64,000 nucleotides of DNA from Microbacterium sp. lyk4-40-TSB-66 (GTDB taxonomy: Bacteria > Actinomycetota > Actinomycetes > Actinomycetales > Microbacteriaceae): positions 1-64,000 of the forward strand of contig NZ_JARVRW010000004.1 of NCBI RefSeq assembly GCF_030209475.1. The letters run 5' to 3'. The translations under genes and the position numbers were made by a program. A model generated the notes under the pieces. That model saw nothing but the letters and a program-made list of their open reading frames with translations. It was not told the origin of the DNA and ran no database searches. Shown one piece after another: positions 1-8,566 of the stretch (its first letter is position 1; each line of letters begins with the position of its first letter).

Positions 1-16
1 CCGGACTTCCTTTAGA

Positions 17-50
17 CGAAATGGCCACCCAACGCCGGGTGGCCATTTCG
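17..50. terminator. Strong hairpin terminator
   Basis: A perfect 14-bp inverted repeat (17-30 against 37-50) with a 6-nt loop. The outer stem is A/T-rich, so the 3' arm ends in ATTTCG before CATTTACG. It probably ends a gene lying to the left of the window and may work in both directions. Confidence 0.8.
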
Positions 51-215
51 CATTTACGGGCCCCTCTTGAGAGCGAGGGCCCGCGTTACTGTACGGCCTC
101 AGCGCCGGTGCTCACTCCCTCCGGGGAGTGCGCACCGGCGCTTCGTCGTTTCCGGGAACTTCGAGTCGCCCGGCGCCGGGGTCTACGCTGACGGCACCGG
201 AGAAGGGACGTCGTC

Positions 216-818
216 ATGCGCTACACACACCTGGGGGTCGAACCCCGCATCCATCCCGATGCCGTCATCGCCCCGACGGCGGTGATCAGCGGCGACGTGA
301 CGGTCGGCGCCGGGTGCCAAGTGCTGCACGGGGCGGTGATCACGTCAGAGGGCAGTCGCGTCGTCTTGGGTGAGAACACGATCGTCATGGAGAACGCGCT
401 CGTGCGCGCCAGTTCCACGCACGCGGTGCATGTCGGGGCTCACACGCTGATCGGACCGATGGCGAGCGTCGCCGGCGCCGACATCGGAGACGAGGTGTTC
501 CTCGCCACCGGCACACGGGTGTTCAACGGAGCCGAGATCGGTGACCGCAGCGAGGTGCGCATCAACGCCGTTGTCCACGTGCGCACTGTTCTACCGGTGG
601 GGACCGTCGTCCCCATCTCCTGGGTCGCGGTCGGCGATCCGCTGCTCATCCTCCCGCCCGATCGCCACGAGGAGATCTGGGCCGCACAGAGGGAGCTCGA
701 CTTCCCCGGCTACGTCTTCGGACTCGACCGCGAAACGCCGGATCTGATGGTGCAGCTGACGGAGAGGTACGGCCGCAGTCTCGCCCGGCACTCCGCGGAC
801 CGTCGACTCCAGGACTGA
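216..818 (+). CDS. Left-handed beta-helix (hexapeptide repeat) protein, gamma-carbonic-anhydrase-like
   Basis: A 200-aa protein made mostly of hexapeptide repeats (for example VTVGAG, ADIGDE, AEIGDR) followed by a short helical tail, the architecture of the gamma-carbonic anhydrase/acyltransferase superfamily. Such proteins form trimers. The canonical gamma-class has three zinc histidines; here histidines occur around VHVGAH and VVHVRT, but the expected His inside the VLHGC-like repeat is absent (the segment reads ASVAGAD). Carbonic anhydrase activity is therefore doubtful and a maintenance-type or acyltransferase-like role is equally possible. Start ATG follows GAAGGGACGTCGTC. It converges on ppc. 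Confidence 0.75.
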   Translation: MRYTHLGVEPRIHPDAVIAPTAVISGDVTVGAGCQVLHGAVITSEGSRVVLGENTIVMENALVRASSTHAVHVGAHTLIGPMASVAGADIGDEVFLATGTRVFNGAEIGDRSEVRINAVVHVRTVLPVGTVVPISWVAVGDPLLILPPDRHEEIWAAQRELDFPGYVFGLDRETPDLMVQLTERYGRSLARHSADRRLQD

Positions 819-874
819 CGGCACAGAAAACGTGCGCCGGCACCCGTGCGGGCCCGGCGCATCGTGGACGGTTC

Positions 875-3547
875 TCAGCCGGTGTTCTGCAGGCCCGCCG
901 CCACTCCGCTCACCGACAGGAGCAGGAGGCGCTGCTGCTCGGCATCCGGGATCTCCGACTCGGGCGAGGCATCGCGCAGGGCGCGGAGCGCCCGCAGTTG
1001 CAGCAGCGACAGGGCGTCGACGTAGGGGCTGCGCATCTTCACGGCGCGCTGCAGAACGGGCTTGTTGCCGAGCAGATCGCCGCCGGTGATGCGCTCGACC
1101 CACGAGCGGGTGAGCAGCATCTCGTCCATCACGAGCTGGGCGAGGTCGTCGCGGTCGCCGAGCGCGAGGTAGCGGCGGGCGATGCGCTCGTCAGCCTTCG
1201 CGAGGCTCATCGCGACGTTGTCGATCATCGTGCGGAAGAGCGGCCACTGCTCGTATGCCTCGCGAAGACGCTGCTCGTCGTCGACGGCGTCGAGTGCCGT
1301 GCCGAGTCCGAACCATCCCGCGAGGTTGATGCGCGCCTGCGTCCACGAGAACACCCACGGGATCGCGCGGAGGTCTTCGAGCGATTCGACCGACAGTCCT
1401 CGGCGGGCGGGGCGCGAGCCGAGCGCGAGGTGACCGAGCTCTTCCATCGGCGTGACCGTGGCGAACCACGGCGCGAAGCCAGGGGCCTTCACCAGAGCGA
1501 AGAAGCGCTCTCGCGAGGCGACATCCATCGTGCGCGCGACGTCGGCGAACGCGTCGGCGGCGCCGCGGTTGCGCCGCTCGATGGAGGGGGAGGATGCCGT
1601 CAGCACGGCAGCCGCGACCTGGTCGATGTGGCGCATCGCGATATCGGGGTCGCCGTAGCGGGCGAAGATGACCTCGCCCTGCTCGGTGAGCTTGAACCGA
1701 CCGTCCACCGAGTGGGGTGGCTGGGCGAGGATGGCCGAGTTGGCGGGTCCGCCACCTCGACCGAGCGCGCCACCGCGGCCATGGAAGAGCGTCAGCTCGA
1801 TGCCCTCGGCGGCAGCCCAGGTAGAGATCTGCGCCTGCGCCTCGTAGAGCGCGAGGTTCGCGGCGACGGGGCCGACGTCCTTGGAGGAGTCGGAGTAACC
1901 GAGCATGACCTCGAGACGGCGACCGGTGGCATCCAGTCGGCTCACGAACGAGGGGTGCGTGACGATCTCGGCGAGGATGCCGGGGGCCGCCTGCAGATCG
2001 GCGAACGTCTCGAACAACGGGATGACGTCGAGGACCGGGAGCGCCTCGCCCGGGCCCATCGCGTGCGAGGCGAGCTCGTGCACGTTCGCGAGGTCTTCGG
2101 CCGACTGCGTGAACGAGACGATGTAGCGACCGGCGGCGCGGGGTCCGAAGCGCTCCTGCACGTATGCGATGGAGCGGAAGACCTCGAGCACCTCGTCGGC
2201 CTGCTCGCTGCGCTGACCGCCGGCGCGGAGCTCGTCGAGCACCTTGCGATGCACGGCGGAGTGCTGGCGGACCTCGAGTTCGGTGAGATGGAAACCGTAC
2301 GTCTCGACCTGCCAGACGAGTCGCTGAAGCGCACCGTACGCCTGGCGCGCGGCGCCGGCAGCGACGAGGGACTCCTGCACCGTTCGCAGATCGGCGAGCA
2401 GGTGCTCGGGGTCGCGGTACGCCAGGTCGGCGTTGCGGGTGCGCGTCGCGGCGATCTTGCGGGCCAGCAGCAGCAGGATGCGGCGGTGCGGCTCCTCGGG
2501 GGAGCGCTCGGCGATCTCGGTCGCGGCGTCCTCGTCGGCGGCGCGGAGACGGTGCCACAGGGCGACGAGGGTGTCGCTCGGCGGGGTGGTGCCGGCATCC
2601 AGGGTCAGTCCTCGCCCTACGCGCAGCGCCGTGCGCTCCAGGCCCAGGAGCACGTGCTCGCTCGCGATCGAGGCGGCCTTGCGGGTGACGGAAGCGGTGA
2701 CGAACGGGTTGCCGTCACGGTCTCCGCCGACCCAGGAACCGACCCGGACGAACGGCTTCACGATGGGCGCGCGGGATCCCGCGTTCTCACCCTGGAGGAT
2801 GTCGTCGATGCGGCGATACACGTGCGGCACGGCGGTGTACAGCGTCTCGTCGAAGACGGCCATGACCGAGCGCACCTCGTCGACCGGTGACGGCTTCTCG
2901 CGGCGAAGGGGAGCGGTGCGCCACAGCGTGTCGATCTCCTCGAGCATGCGGCGCTCGGTGCGGCGCGTCTCGGCGGCGTTCTCGCCCGCCGCGTCACGTT
3001 CGCCGAGGAGTTCCGAGAGGCGACGGATACTCGTCGAGATCGCGCGGCGACGGGCTTCGGTGGGGTGCGCGGTGAAGACCGGGTGGAAGCGCAGGGCCTG
3101 GAGGCGCGCGAGGGCGGTCTCTTCCCCGACCTCGCTCGACAGTCTCTCGAAGGCGCTGGCGATCGTGTCGGGGATGCCGCTGCGCGAGGGCTGGTCACCG
3201 CGCTCGCGAAGGACGCGGACGCGCTGGTGTTCTTCGACCAGGTTGACGAGGTGGAAGTACGCCGTGAAGGCGCGGGCGACTTCGTCGGCGCGCTCGATCG
3301 AGAAGTCGTCGGCGATGGCCGCGGCCCGCTCGAACGCGGCCGGTGTCTCGTCGGTGTAGGCCTGGATCGTCGCCGTCCGCAGTCGTTCGACGTCGTCGTA
3401 CAGGCCGGGGGAGCCGCTCTCCCGGAGGACACGGCCCAGCAGTGATCCGAGCAGGCGCACGTCGGCACGCATCTGTTCGGGGAGCTCTTGGCCGGCTTCG
3501 AAGCGGCCCACGAGGTCGATGGCCTCGGTCGGGGTCAGATCACGCAC
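875..3547 (-). CDS. ppc: Phosphoenolpyruvate carboxylase
   Basis: Anaplerotic enzyme making oxaloacetate from phosphoenolpyruvate and bicarbonate in the cytoplasm. The 890-aa length is typical. Visible signatures: VFTAHPTEARRR with the catalytic His near residue 161, GGDRDGNPFVTA, GYSDSSKDVG, and the glycine-rich FHGRGGALGRGGGP substrate loop. The reading frame stays open far upstream (to 4708) over mazG, but homology starts at RDLTPTEAIDL, so I place the start at the GTG at 3547. It is monocistronic and its upstream region holds an inverted-arm repeat element. Confidence 0.95.
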   Translation of the reverse strand: MRDLTPTEAIDLVGRFEAGQELPEQMRADVRLLGSLLGRVLRESGSPGLYDDVERLRTATIQAYTDETPAAFERAAAIADDFSIERADEVARAFTAYFHLVNLVEEHQRVRVLRERGDQPSRSGIPDTIASAFERLSSEVGEETALARLQALRFHPVFTAHPTEARRRAISTSIRRLSELLGERDAAGENAAETRRTERRMLEEIDTLWRTAPLRREKPSPVDEVRSVMAVFDETLYTAVPHVYRRIDDILQGENAGSRAPIVKPFVRVGSWVGGDRDGNPFVTASVTRKAASIASEHVLLGLERTALRVGRGLTLDAGTTPPSDTLVALWHRLRAADEDAATEIAERSPEEPHRRILLLLARKIAATRTRNADLAYRDPEHLLADLRTVQESLVAAGAARQAYGALQRLVWQVETYGFHLTELEVRQHSAVHRKVLDELRAGGQRSEQADEVLEVFRSIAYVQERFGPRAAGRYIVSFTQSAEDLANVHELASHAMGPGEALPVLDVIPLFETFADLQAAPGILAEIVTHPSFVSRLDATGRRLEVMLGYSDSSKDVGPVAANLALYEAQAQISTWAAAEGIELTLFHGRGGALGRGGGPANSAILAQPPHSVDGRFKLTEQGEVIFARYGDPDIAMRHIDQVAAAVLTASSPSIERRNRGAADAFADVARTMDVASRERFFALVKAPGFAPWFATVTPMEELGHLALGSRPARRGLSVESLEDLRAIPWVFSWTQARINLAGWFGLGTALDAVDDEQRLREAYEQWPLFRTMIDNVAMSLAKADERIARRYLALGDRDDLAQLVMDEMLLTRSWVERITGGDLLGNKPVLQRAVKMRSPYVDALSLLQLRALRALRDASPESEIPDAEQQRLLLLSVSGVAAGLQNTG

Positions 3548-3613
3548 ACGCCCCAGATTATCGGCGTCCTGTTGCCGACAGATCACACATGACGTCGAGC
3601 GACGGCTGCGGGG

Positions 3614-3706
3614 GCCGAACTCCGGATTTTCTCCGGGGTGAGGGGCGGAGCCCGCAGTGTTTCGCGGCGTCGGGGTCTCGGCATCCGGAAATATCCGGAG
3701 TTCGGC
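3614..3706. repeat. 93-bp element with inverted arms, copy 1
   Basis: Arms GCCGAACTCCGGA (3614-3626) and TCCGGAGTTCGGC (3694-3706) are perfect inverted repeats, and similarity continues inward for about 9 more bases with one or two differences. The interior is GC-rich with no ORF. A second element with related arms lies at 9394-9492. It sits between the divergent ppc and mazG genes. Confidence 0.65.
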
Positions 3707-3784
3707 ACGCGCCGCCACCGCCGACCGGTGAGCCGGGGGATACTCGCAGTCAGCGGAGCCGCCGGGTCCGCGGAGGGAGAGACC

Positions 3785-4426
3785 GTGAGCGACGACGCCC
3801 TGCGCGAGGCCGCCGAGACGATGCACGCCGTGCGGGAGCGGTGCGTATGGACGCAGGAGATCGACCATCGCGACCTCGTGCCGTACCTCGTGGAAGAGAG
3901 CGCCGAAGTGATCGACGCGGTCGAGGCGGGAACCCGGGCCGACCTGCGCGAGGAGCTCGGCGACCTGCTGTGGCAGGTGCTGTTCCACGCGGAGATCGCC
4001 GCAGGCGACCCCGACGACCCTTTCGACATCGACGATGTGGCGCGCGGCCTGACCGAGAAGATGGTGCGGCGTCATCCCCACGTGTTCGCGGATGCCGTGG
4101 CGACCACCCCCGAAGAGGTGCTCGTTCACTGGAACGCGGCGAAGGCGGCCGAGAAGCGCGAGCGCACGAGCGTCCTCGACGGCGTCAGCGACCACATGCC
4201 CTCGCTCGCTCTGGCGCAGAAGGTGATGGGCAAGGCCATGCAGGTCGGAGTCTGCGCGCCGACGCATCACCTGGCCGATCCCGAGACCGAGGCGGAGCTC
4301 GGCGACGCGCTGCTCGCGCTCGTGCACCTCGCCCGCACACGCGGGTGGGACGCGGAGCGCGCCCTGCGCGAGCGCGTGCGCACCCTGCGCTCCGAGGTGC
4401 GGGCCGCGGAGGCCGACGCGAGCTGA
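3785..4426 (+). CDS. mazG: Nucleoside triphosphate pyrophosphohydrolase MazG
   Basis: A 213-aa MazG-family house-cleaning enzyme that hydrolyses (d)NTPs to NMP and pyrophosphate. The catalytic EExxE...ExxD metal site is seen as LVEESAEVIDAV and REELGDLLWQVLFHAEIA, followed by the KMVRRHPHVF and HWNAAKAAEK segments of full-length MazG. The GTG start at 3785 is preceded by GCGGAGGGAGAGACC, a good ribosome binding site. In M. tuberculosis mazG also lies a few genes upstream of eno, as here. Confidence 0.93.
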   Translation: MSDDALREAAETMHAVRERCVWTQEIDHRDLVPYLVEESAEVIDAVEAGTRADLREELGDLLWQVLFHAEIAAGDPDDPFDIDDVARGLTEKMVRRHPHVFADAVATTPEEVLVHWNAAKAAEKRERTSVLDGVSDHMPSLALAQKVMGKAMQVGVCAPTHHLADPETEAELGDALLALVHLARTRGWDAERALRERVRTLRSEVRAAEADAS

Positions 4427-4540
4427 CCGCTCCGCTCGAACCGGCCCCGTCCGAGTGGACGATCTCGACGGGATCATGCGCATCGGGCGCCCGACCGGAC
4501 CGCGACGCGTCGAGGCGACGGAGCGTCGGAGCCGCTCTGG

Positions 4541-4546
4541 AAGAAT
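4541..4546 (+). promoter_or_regulatory. Candidate -10 box for leaderless hisS
   Basis: AAGAAT ends 6 nt before the GTG start at 4553, the spacing expected if transcription begins at the start codon. No Shine-Dalgarno sequence precedes hisS. The match to TANNNT is imperfect. Confidence 0.4.
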
Positions 4547-4552
4547 GGGACC

Positions 4553-5827
4553 GTGGCATCCGTGAACCCGCCGCGCGGCATGCGCGACTTCCTCCCCGCT
4601 GACAAGGCTCGTCGCGAGCGCGTGCTCGCCGTCATCCGTGAGCGTTACCGCGCGCACGGCTTCGACGAGATCGAAACCCCGGTCATGGAGGACTACGACC
4701 GCCTCCACGCCGGGATCGGCGGCGACAACGAGAAGCTGTCGTTCAGCATCCTGAAACGGGGGATGGATGCCGAGGGCATCCGCGCCGCGGCCGACGACCC
4801 GGCCGCCCTCGCCGACCTGGGATTGCGGTACGACCTCACCGTTCCGCTCGCCCGTTTCTATGCCACGAACCGCGCGCAGCTGCCGACGGTGTTCCGCGCG
4901 ATCCAGATGGCGCCGGTGTGGCGCGCGGAGCGTCCGCAGAAGGGGCGCTACCGGCAGTTCCTGCAGTGCGACATCGACATCATCGGCGATGGCACCGCCC
5001 GCGCCGAGGCCGAACTCATGATCGCGAGCCTCGACGTGCTCGATGCTCTGGGGCTCACGGGCGGCTCGATCCGCGTGAACGACCGCCGCGTGCTCGACGC
5101 GATGCTCGACGTGTTCGGCTTCACCCCCGATGAGCGTCCCGGCGTGCTGATCACGATCGACAAGCTCGACAAGGTCGGACCCTCGGGTGTGGTCGCCGAG
5201 TTGCGCGAGCGGGGAGCCGGCGCGGACGCCGTCGATGCGCTCGCTGCGTACCTAAACCGGCCCGCGTCGTCGCCCTCGTTCGACGAGGTCGGCATCCGCG
5301 CCGCCCTCCCCGACGGCATCCCCGACGAGGTCATCGGCCACCTCGTCGCGCTCGGCGAGACCGTCGCCGCCGCCCGCGGCGCCGATGCGCCGCTCGTGTT
5401 CGACCCCTTCCTCGTGCGGGGCATGGGGTACTACACGGGCACGATCTTCGAGCTCGCGCACCCGAGCGTCGACTACTCGCTCGGCGGGGGCGGACGCTAC
5501 GACGGCATGATCGGCCGCTTCCTCGGCCAGCAGGTCCCGGCGGTGGGCTTCTCGATCGGCTTCGAACGCATCGTCGACCTGCTGCCCGCCACCGACGCCG
5601 GCGGGGAGCAGGCGATCGTCCTCGTGCACGACCGCGACGTGCCGTTCGCACAGCTGCTCGCGCTCAAGTCGGCGCTGATCGCCCGAGGCGCGCGCGTGCG
5701 CGTCGAGCATCGCGCGAAGAACATGAAGGCGCTGCTCGAGCGCTCGGCGGCCGACGGGTACACCTCGTTCGCGACGGTGAGCACCGGCACCACCGCGGAC
5801 GACCTGGAGCTCAAACCCCTCGGCTGA
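4553..5827 (+). CDS. hisS: Histidyl-tRNA synthetase
   Basis: Class II aminoacyl-tRNA synthetase charging tRNA-His, 424 aa. Motif 2 is seen at GRYRQFLQCDIDIIG, the histidine-binding segments as VRGMGYYTGTIFE and YSLGGGGRYDGMIG, and the C-terminal anticodon-binding domain runs from about residue 335 (AIVLVHDRDVPFAQLLALKS). The start is a GTG (MASVNPPRGMRDFLP). Translation runs straight into a palindromic repeat cluster. Confidence 0.96.
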   Translation: MASVNPPRGMRDFLPADKARRERVLAVIRERYRAHGFDEIETPVMEDYDRLHAGIGGDNEKLSFSILKRGMDAEGIRAAADDPAALADLGLRYDLTVPLARFYATNRAQLPTVFRAIQMAPVWRAERPQKGRYRQFLQCDIDIIGDGTARAEAELMIASLDVLDALGLTGGSIRVNDRRVLDAMLDVFGFTPDERPGVLITIDKLDKVGPSGVVAELRERGAGADAVDALAAYLNRPASSPSFDEVGIRAALPDGIPDEVIGHLVALGETVAAARGADAPLVFDPFLVRGMGYYTGTIFELAHPSVDYSLGGGGRYDGMIGRFLGQQVPAVGFSIGFERIVDLLPATDAGGEQAIVLVHDRDVPFAQLLALKSALIARGARVRVEHRAKNMKALLERSAADGYTSFATVSTGTTADDLELKPLG

Positions 5828-5840
5828 GGCCGGCCCCGGA

Positions 5841-5999
5841 CCCTTCGACGGGCTCAGGGACCTCGGATAGCGAGGTGGCTGAGCTTGTCGAAGCCACCGG
5901 GCCGCGCGTGGGCCCCGGACCCTTCGACAGGCTGAGGGGCCTCCCTCCGACAGGCTCAGGGGCCTCCCTTCGACAAACTCAAGGACCTCCTGACCGAGG
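5841..5999. repeat. Cluster of CTTCGACAGGCTCAG-type intergenic palindromes
   Basis: About five imperfect copies of a core close to CCCTTCGACAGGCTCAGGG lie here (5841-5860, reversed at about 5872-5899, then 5920-5939, near 5947 and near 5968). The reversed copy has GGTGGCT/AGCCACC-type arms. The cluster separates convergent hisS and the XRE regulator and may act as terminator; no separate terminator is visible. Confidence 0.75.
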
Positions 6000-6013
6000 T
6001 GGAGGAAAGCGCC

Positions 6014-6871
6014 TCAGGCGACGGCGCTGATCAATGCCTCGTCGGGGTGTTCGGCCGCGAGGCGTTCGAGACGCGAAGCGGTGGCGGCATCGCGCGGTGA
6101 GAACCACACGACGCGCGAGCCCAGCGCATCGTCGAGCCACAGACTCGACATCTCGAGGTGGAGCTCCCCGACCCGCGCGTGCACCAGGTGCTTCGTCGCG
6201 GTGCGCTCGCTCCCGACGTCGCCCAGGCGCCAGAGATCGGCGAATCGTGGCGACTGCTCTTCGAGCTCGGCGATGAACCGTTGCCACGCGGGCTCGTCGT
6301 GGTGGCGGCCGAAGGCGGCGCGCAGCCGGGCGGCGATGCGGCGCTGGGCGTGGTCGAGGTCGACGTGCGCCCGCTGCCACGCGATATCGGTGAACAGCAG
6401 CACGGCGCAGTTGCGACGGTCGGCGGGCAGTTGGTCGAGGTCGTCGAAGAGGTGGCGGTAGGCCCGGTTGTAGGCGCGGATGTCGAACCGCGCGGTCTGC
6501 ACCGCGGCGGGGTAGGGCAGCAGCTTCTCGAGCAGGTCGAGGTGGGCGGCCCCGACGCAGGGCCGACTGTCGCGATCGGGCACGGGGAGGTCGGCCAGAG
6601 CGAACAGGTGGTCGCGCTCGTCATCGCTGAGGCGCAGGGCGCGGGCGATCGCGGAGACGACCTGGGCGGATGCCGCGATGGGCCGGCCCTGCTCGAGCCA
6701 GGTGTACCAGGTGAGTCCGACACCGGCGAGCTGGGCGACCTCTTCGCGGCGGAGCCCGGCGACACGACGGCGCGCACCCTCGGGGAGCCCGACGTCGGAG
6801 GGGCTCAGGCGGGCGCGGCGGCTGCGCAGGAACGCCGCGAAGGCGGCGCGGGTCTCGTCCGAGCGGGGCAT
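6014..6871 (-). CDS. XRE-family transcriptional regulator with MmyB-like ligand-binding domain
   Basis: A 285-aa regulator. The N-terminal helix-turn-helix covers about residues 10-80 (RRVAGLRREEVAQLAGVGLTWY is the recognition region; LEQGR follows). The remainder matches the MmyB-like putative ligand-binding domain (DLLEKLLPYPAAV, YNRAYRHLFDDL, ELEEQSPRFADLW). These regulators typically sit beside and control a divergent transporter or oxidoreductase gene, here the MFS exporter at 6998. GGAGACCGC precedes the ATG. Confidence 0.88.
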   Translation of the reverse strand: MPRSDETRAAFAAFLRSRRARLSPSDVGLPEGARRRVAGLRREEVAQLAGVGLTWYTWLEQGRPIAASAQVVSAIARALRLSDDERDHLFALADLPVPDRDSRPCVGAAHLDLLEKLLPYPAAVQTARFDIRAYNRAYRHLFDDLDQLPADRRNCAVLLFTDIAWQRAHVDLDHAQRRIAARLRAAFGRHHDEPAWQRFIAELEEQSPRFADLWRLGDVGSERTATKHLVHARVGELHLEMSSLWLDDALGSRVVWFSPRDAATASRLERLAAEHPDEALISAVA

Positions 6872-6940
6872 GCGGTCTCCTGTTCTCCGGCAAGCCTAGA
6901 GCCGCGCGCTGCCCCCATCCTCGCGATGGGGAGTGCTCTC

Positions 6941-6998
6941 AGTACCAGGATGAGCAGACTCCTGGTACCAGGATGGCATCCGGTTCATCCTGGCACCA
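6941..6998. promoter_or_regulatory. Operator region between XRE regulator and MFS gene
   Basis: Contains a perfect 12-bp palindrome CCTGGTACCAGG (6961-6972), a half copy AGTACCAGGA (6941-6950), and a degenerate copy TCCTGGCACCA running into the MFS start codon. Three spaced copies between a regulator and its divergent neighbour suggest the regulator's operator. Confidence 0.6.
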
Positions 6999-8437
6999 TG
7001 ACCAGCACTGCGCACCCCGAAACCGGGTCGGCTCCGACGCCCCTCCGCCCCGGCGCGTACGACGTCCCGACGTGGCGTTATGTGGGCTTCCTGCTCGGAC
7101 CCTTCGCGGGCACGTTCGCGTTCAACGCCGTCACCGTGACCCTGCCGGCGCTGCGCGACCGCTTCGGCGCGGGCGACGTGGCGCTCGAACTGGTCGTGGC
7201 GGGATACGGCATCCCGTTCGCGGTGTTCTTGATCCTGGGCGGACGGCTCGGCGACCGCTTCGGTCGTCACCGCCTGTTCGTCGTCGGCATGGGGCTCTTC
7301 CTCGCCTCGGCCGTCGCGTGCGCCCTCGCTCCCTCGATCGAGACGCTCATCGCGGCCCGCGTCGCGCAGGGACTCGGGGCGGCGCTGTGCACGCCACAGG
7401 TGCTCGCGACGATCCAGGCGACCTCGCAGGGTCCGGCGCGCACCCGGGCCATCGCCGCCTTCGGTGCCAGCGGCGGCATCGGCGCGGCGGTCGGTCAGGT
7501 CGCCGGCGGCGCTCTCGCCGCGACCTCGTTCGGCCCGGTCGAGGGCTGGCGCGCGGTGTTCGTCGTGGTCGCGCTGATCGCTGTCGCGGCGATCGCCTGC
7601 GCACCGCTGGCACCGCGCTCCCGCGCGCACGAGGTGGTCGCGATCGACCTCGTGGGGTCGGCGGTGCTCGCGGTCGGCATCCTCGCGGCATCCGTCGCCC
7701 TCACCTTCGGCCCCGCGTGGGGCTGGTCCTGGCCGGTGTGGGCGGTGCTGGCGCTCGCGGCTGTGGCACTGGTGGCGATGTGGCGTCACCAGAACGCGAT
7801 CGAGCGGTCGGGCCGCGTTCCGCTCCTGCCCCCGAGCGTGCTGCGCCTGCGCCCCCTGCAGCTCGGTCTCGTTGCCGCTGCGCTGTTCTTCGCGGGGTAT
7901 TCGGCGCTGCTCTACGTCTTCCCCCGTGCCGTCGAGGGCGGGGGATTGACCTCACTGCAGGCCGGAATGGCGCTGCTGCCGTTCGCCGTGGTCTTCGCCG
8001 GGATGTCGCTGGCGGTCGCCCGCATCCAGAGCCGGCTCGGCGACGCGACGCTCGTGCTCGGGGTTGCATTGCAGATCGTCGCGCTCGTGGCGATGACGGC
8101 GACCCTCGCGTTCGCCTGGGGGAGCGACATCGGACTGTGGCTGCAGCCGGCCCTCGTGCTGCTCGGGGCCGGACAGGCGCTCATCTTCTCGCCGCTGACG
8201 CAGTTGGTCGTGCGGGAGGTTCCGGTCGAGGCGGCGGGCCTGTCGGGCGGCATGTTCAGCACCGCCCAGCAGCTCGCGCTGTCGTTCGGGGTGATCGTCA
8301 TCGGCAGCATCGTGACCGTGACCGGGGTGACCGGGCGCGACGAGCTGGTCGCCGGCCTCGTGCTCGACATCGGGCTCGCCATCGCGGTGCTCGTGCTGGC
8401 GATGGTGCTCCGGGCGCGGGGGCGGCGCGGGGTCTGA
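6998..8437 (+). CDS. MFS transporter, DHA2 (14-TM drug:H+ antiporter) type
   Basis: A 479-aa polytopic membrane protein with roughly 14 hydrophobic segments. MFS motif A is seen at GGRLGDRFGRHR (about residue 75), and motif-C-like glycine-rich ASGGIGAAVGQVAGG near residue 155. The size and helix count fit the EmrB/QacA group, which exports toxic compounds using the proton gradient. It is divergent from the XRE/MmyB regulator. The start ATG overlaps the third operator-like repeat, so repression by blocking initiation is plausible. Substrate unknown. Confidence 0.88.
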   Translation: MTSTAHPETGSAPTPLRPGAYDVPTWRYVGFLLGPFAGTFAFNAVTVTLPALRDRFGAGDVALELVVAGYGIPFAVFLILGGRLGDRFGRHRLFVVGMGLFLASAVACALAPSIETLIAARVAQGLGAALCTPQVLATIQATSQGPARTRAIAAFGASGGIGAAVGQVAGGALAATSFGPVEGWRAVFVVVALIAVAAIACAPLAPRSRAHEVVAIDLVGSAVLAVGILAASVALTFGPAWGWSWPVWAVLALAAVALVAMWRHQNAIERSGRVPLLPPSVLRLRPLQLGLVAAALFFAGYSALLYVFPRAVEGGGLTSLQAGMALLPFAVVFAGMSLAVARIQSRLGDATLVLGVALQIVALVAMTATLAFAWGSDIGLWLQPALVLLGAGQALIFSPLTQLVVREVPVEAAGLSGGMFSTAQQLALSFGVIVIGSIVTVTGVTGRDELVAGLVLDIGLAIAVLVLAMVLRARGRRGV

Positions 8438-8566
8438 CCGCGCGAGGGCGGGATGCGACCGGCGTCCGCGTCGTGGAGGCGATTCACCGGATGTCGGGAG
8501 CCGGGCGTCCGCCGACCGTCACGCCACGTCCACCCCGCGTTCACCGGCGAGGGGTGTCATCGACGC

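Noticed and set aside
998..2890. Long plus-strand frame (630 aa) opposite ppc
   Set aside because: Arg/Gly/Val-rich composition typical of antisense frames in GC-rich DNA, no domain, and fully within ppc.
875..4708. A single 1277-aa minus-strand reading frame spanning ppc and mazG
   Set aside because: Only the part from 3547 down matches PEP carboxylase; the rest is antisense to mazG and results from low stop-codon density at high GC.
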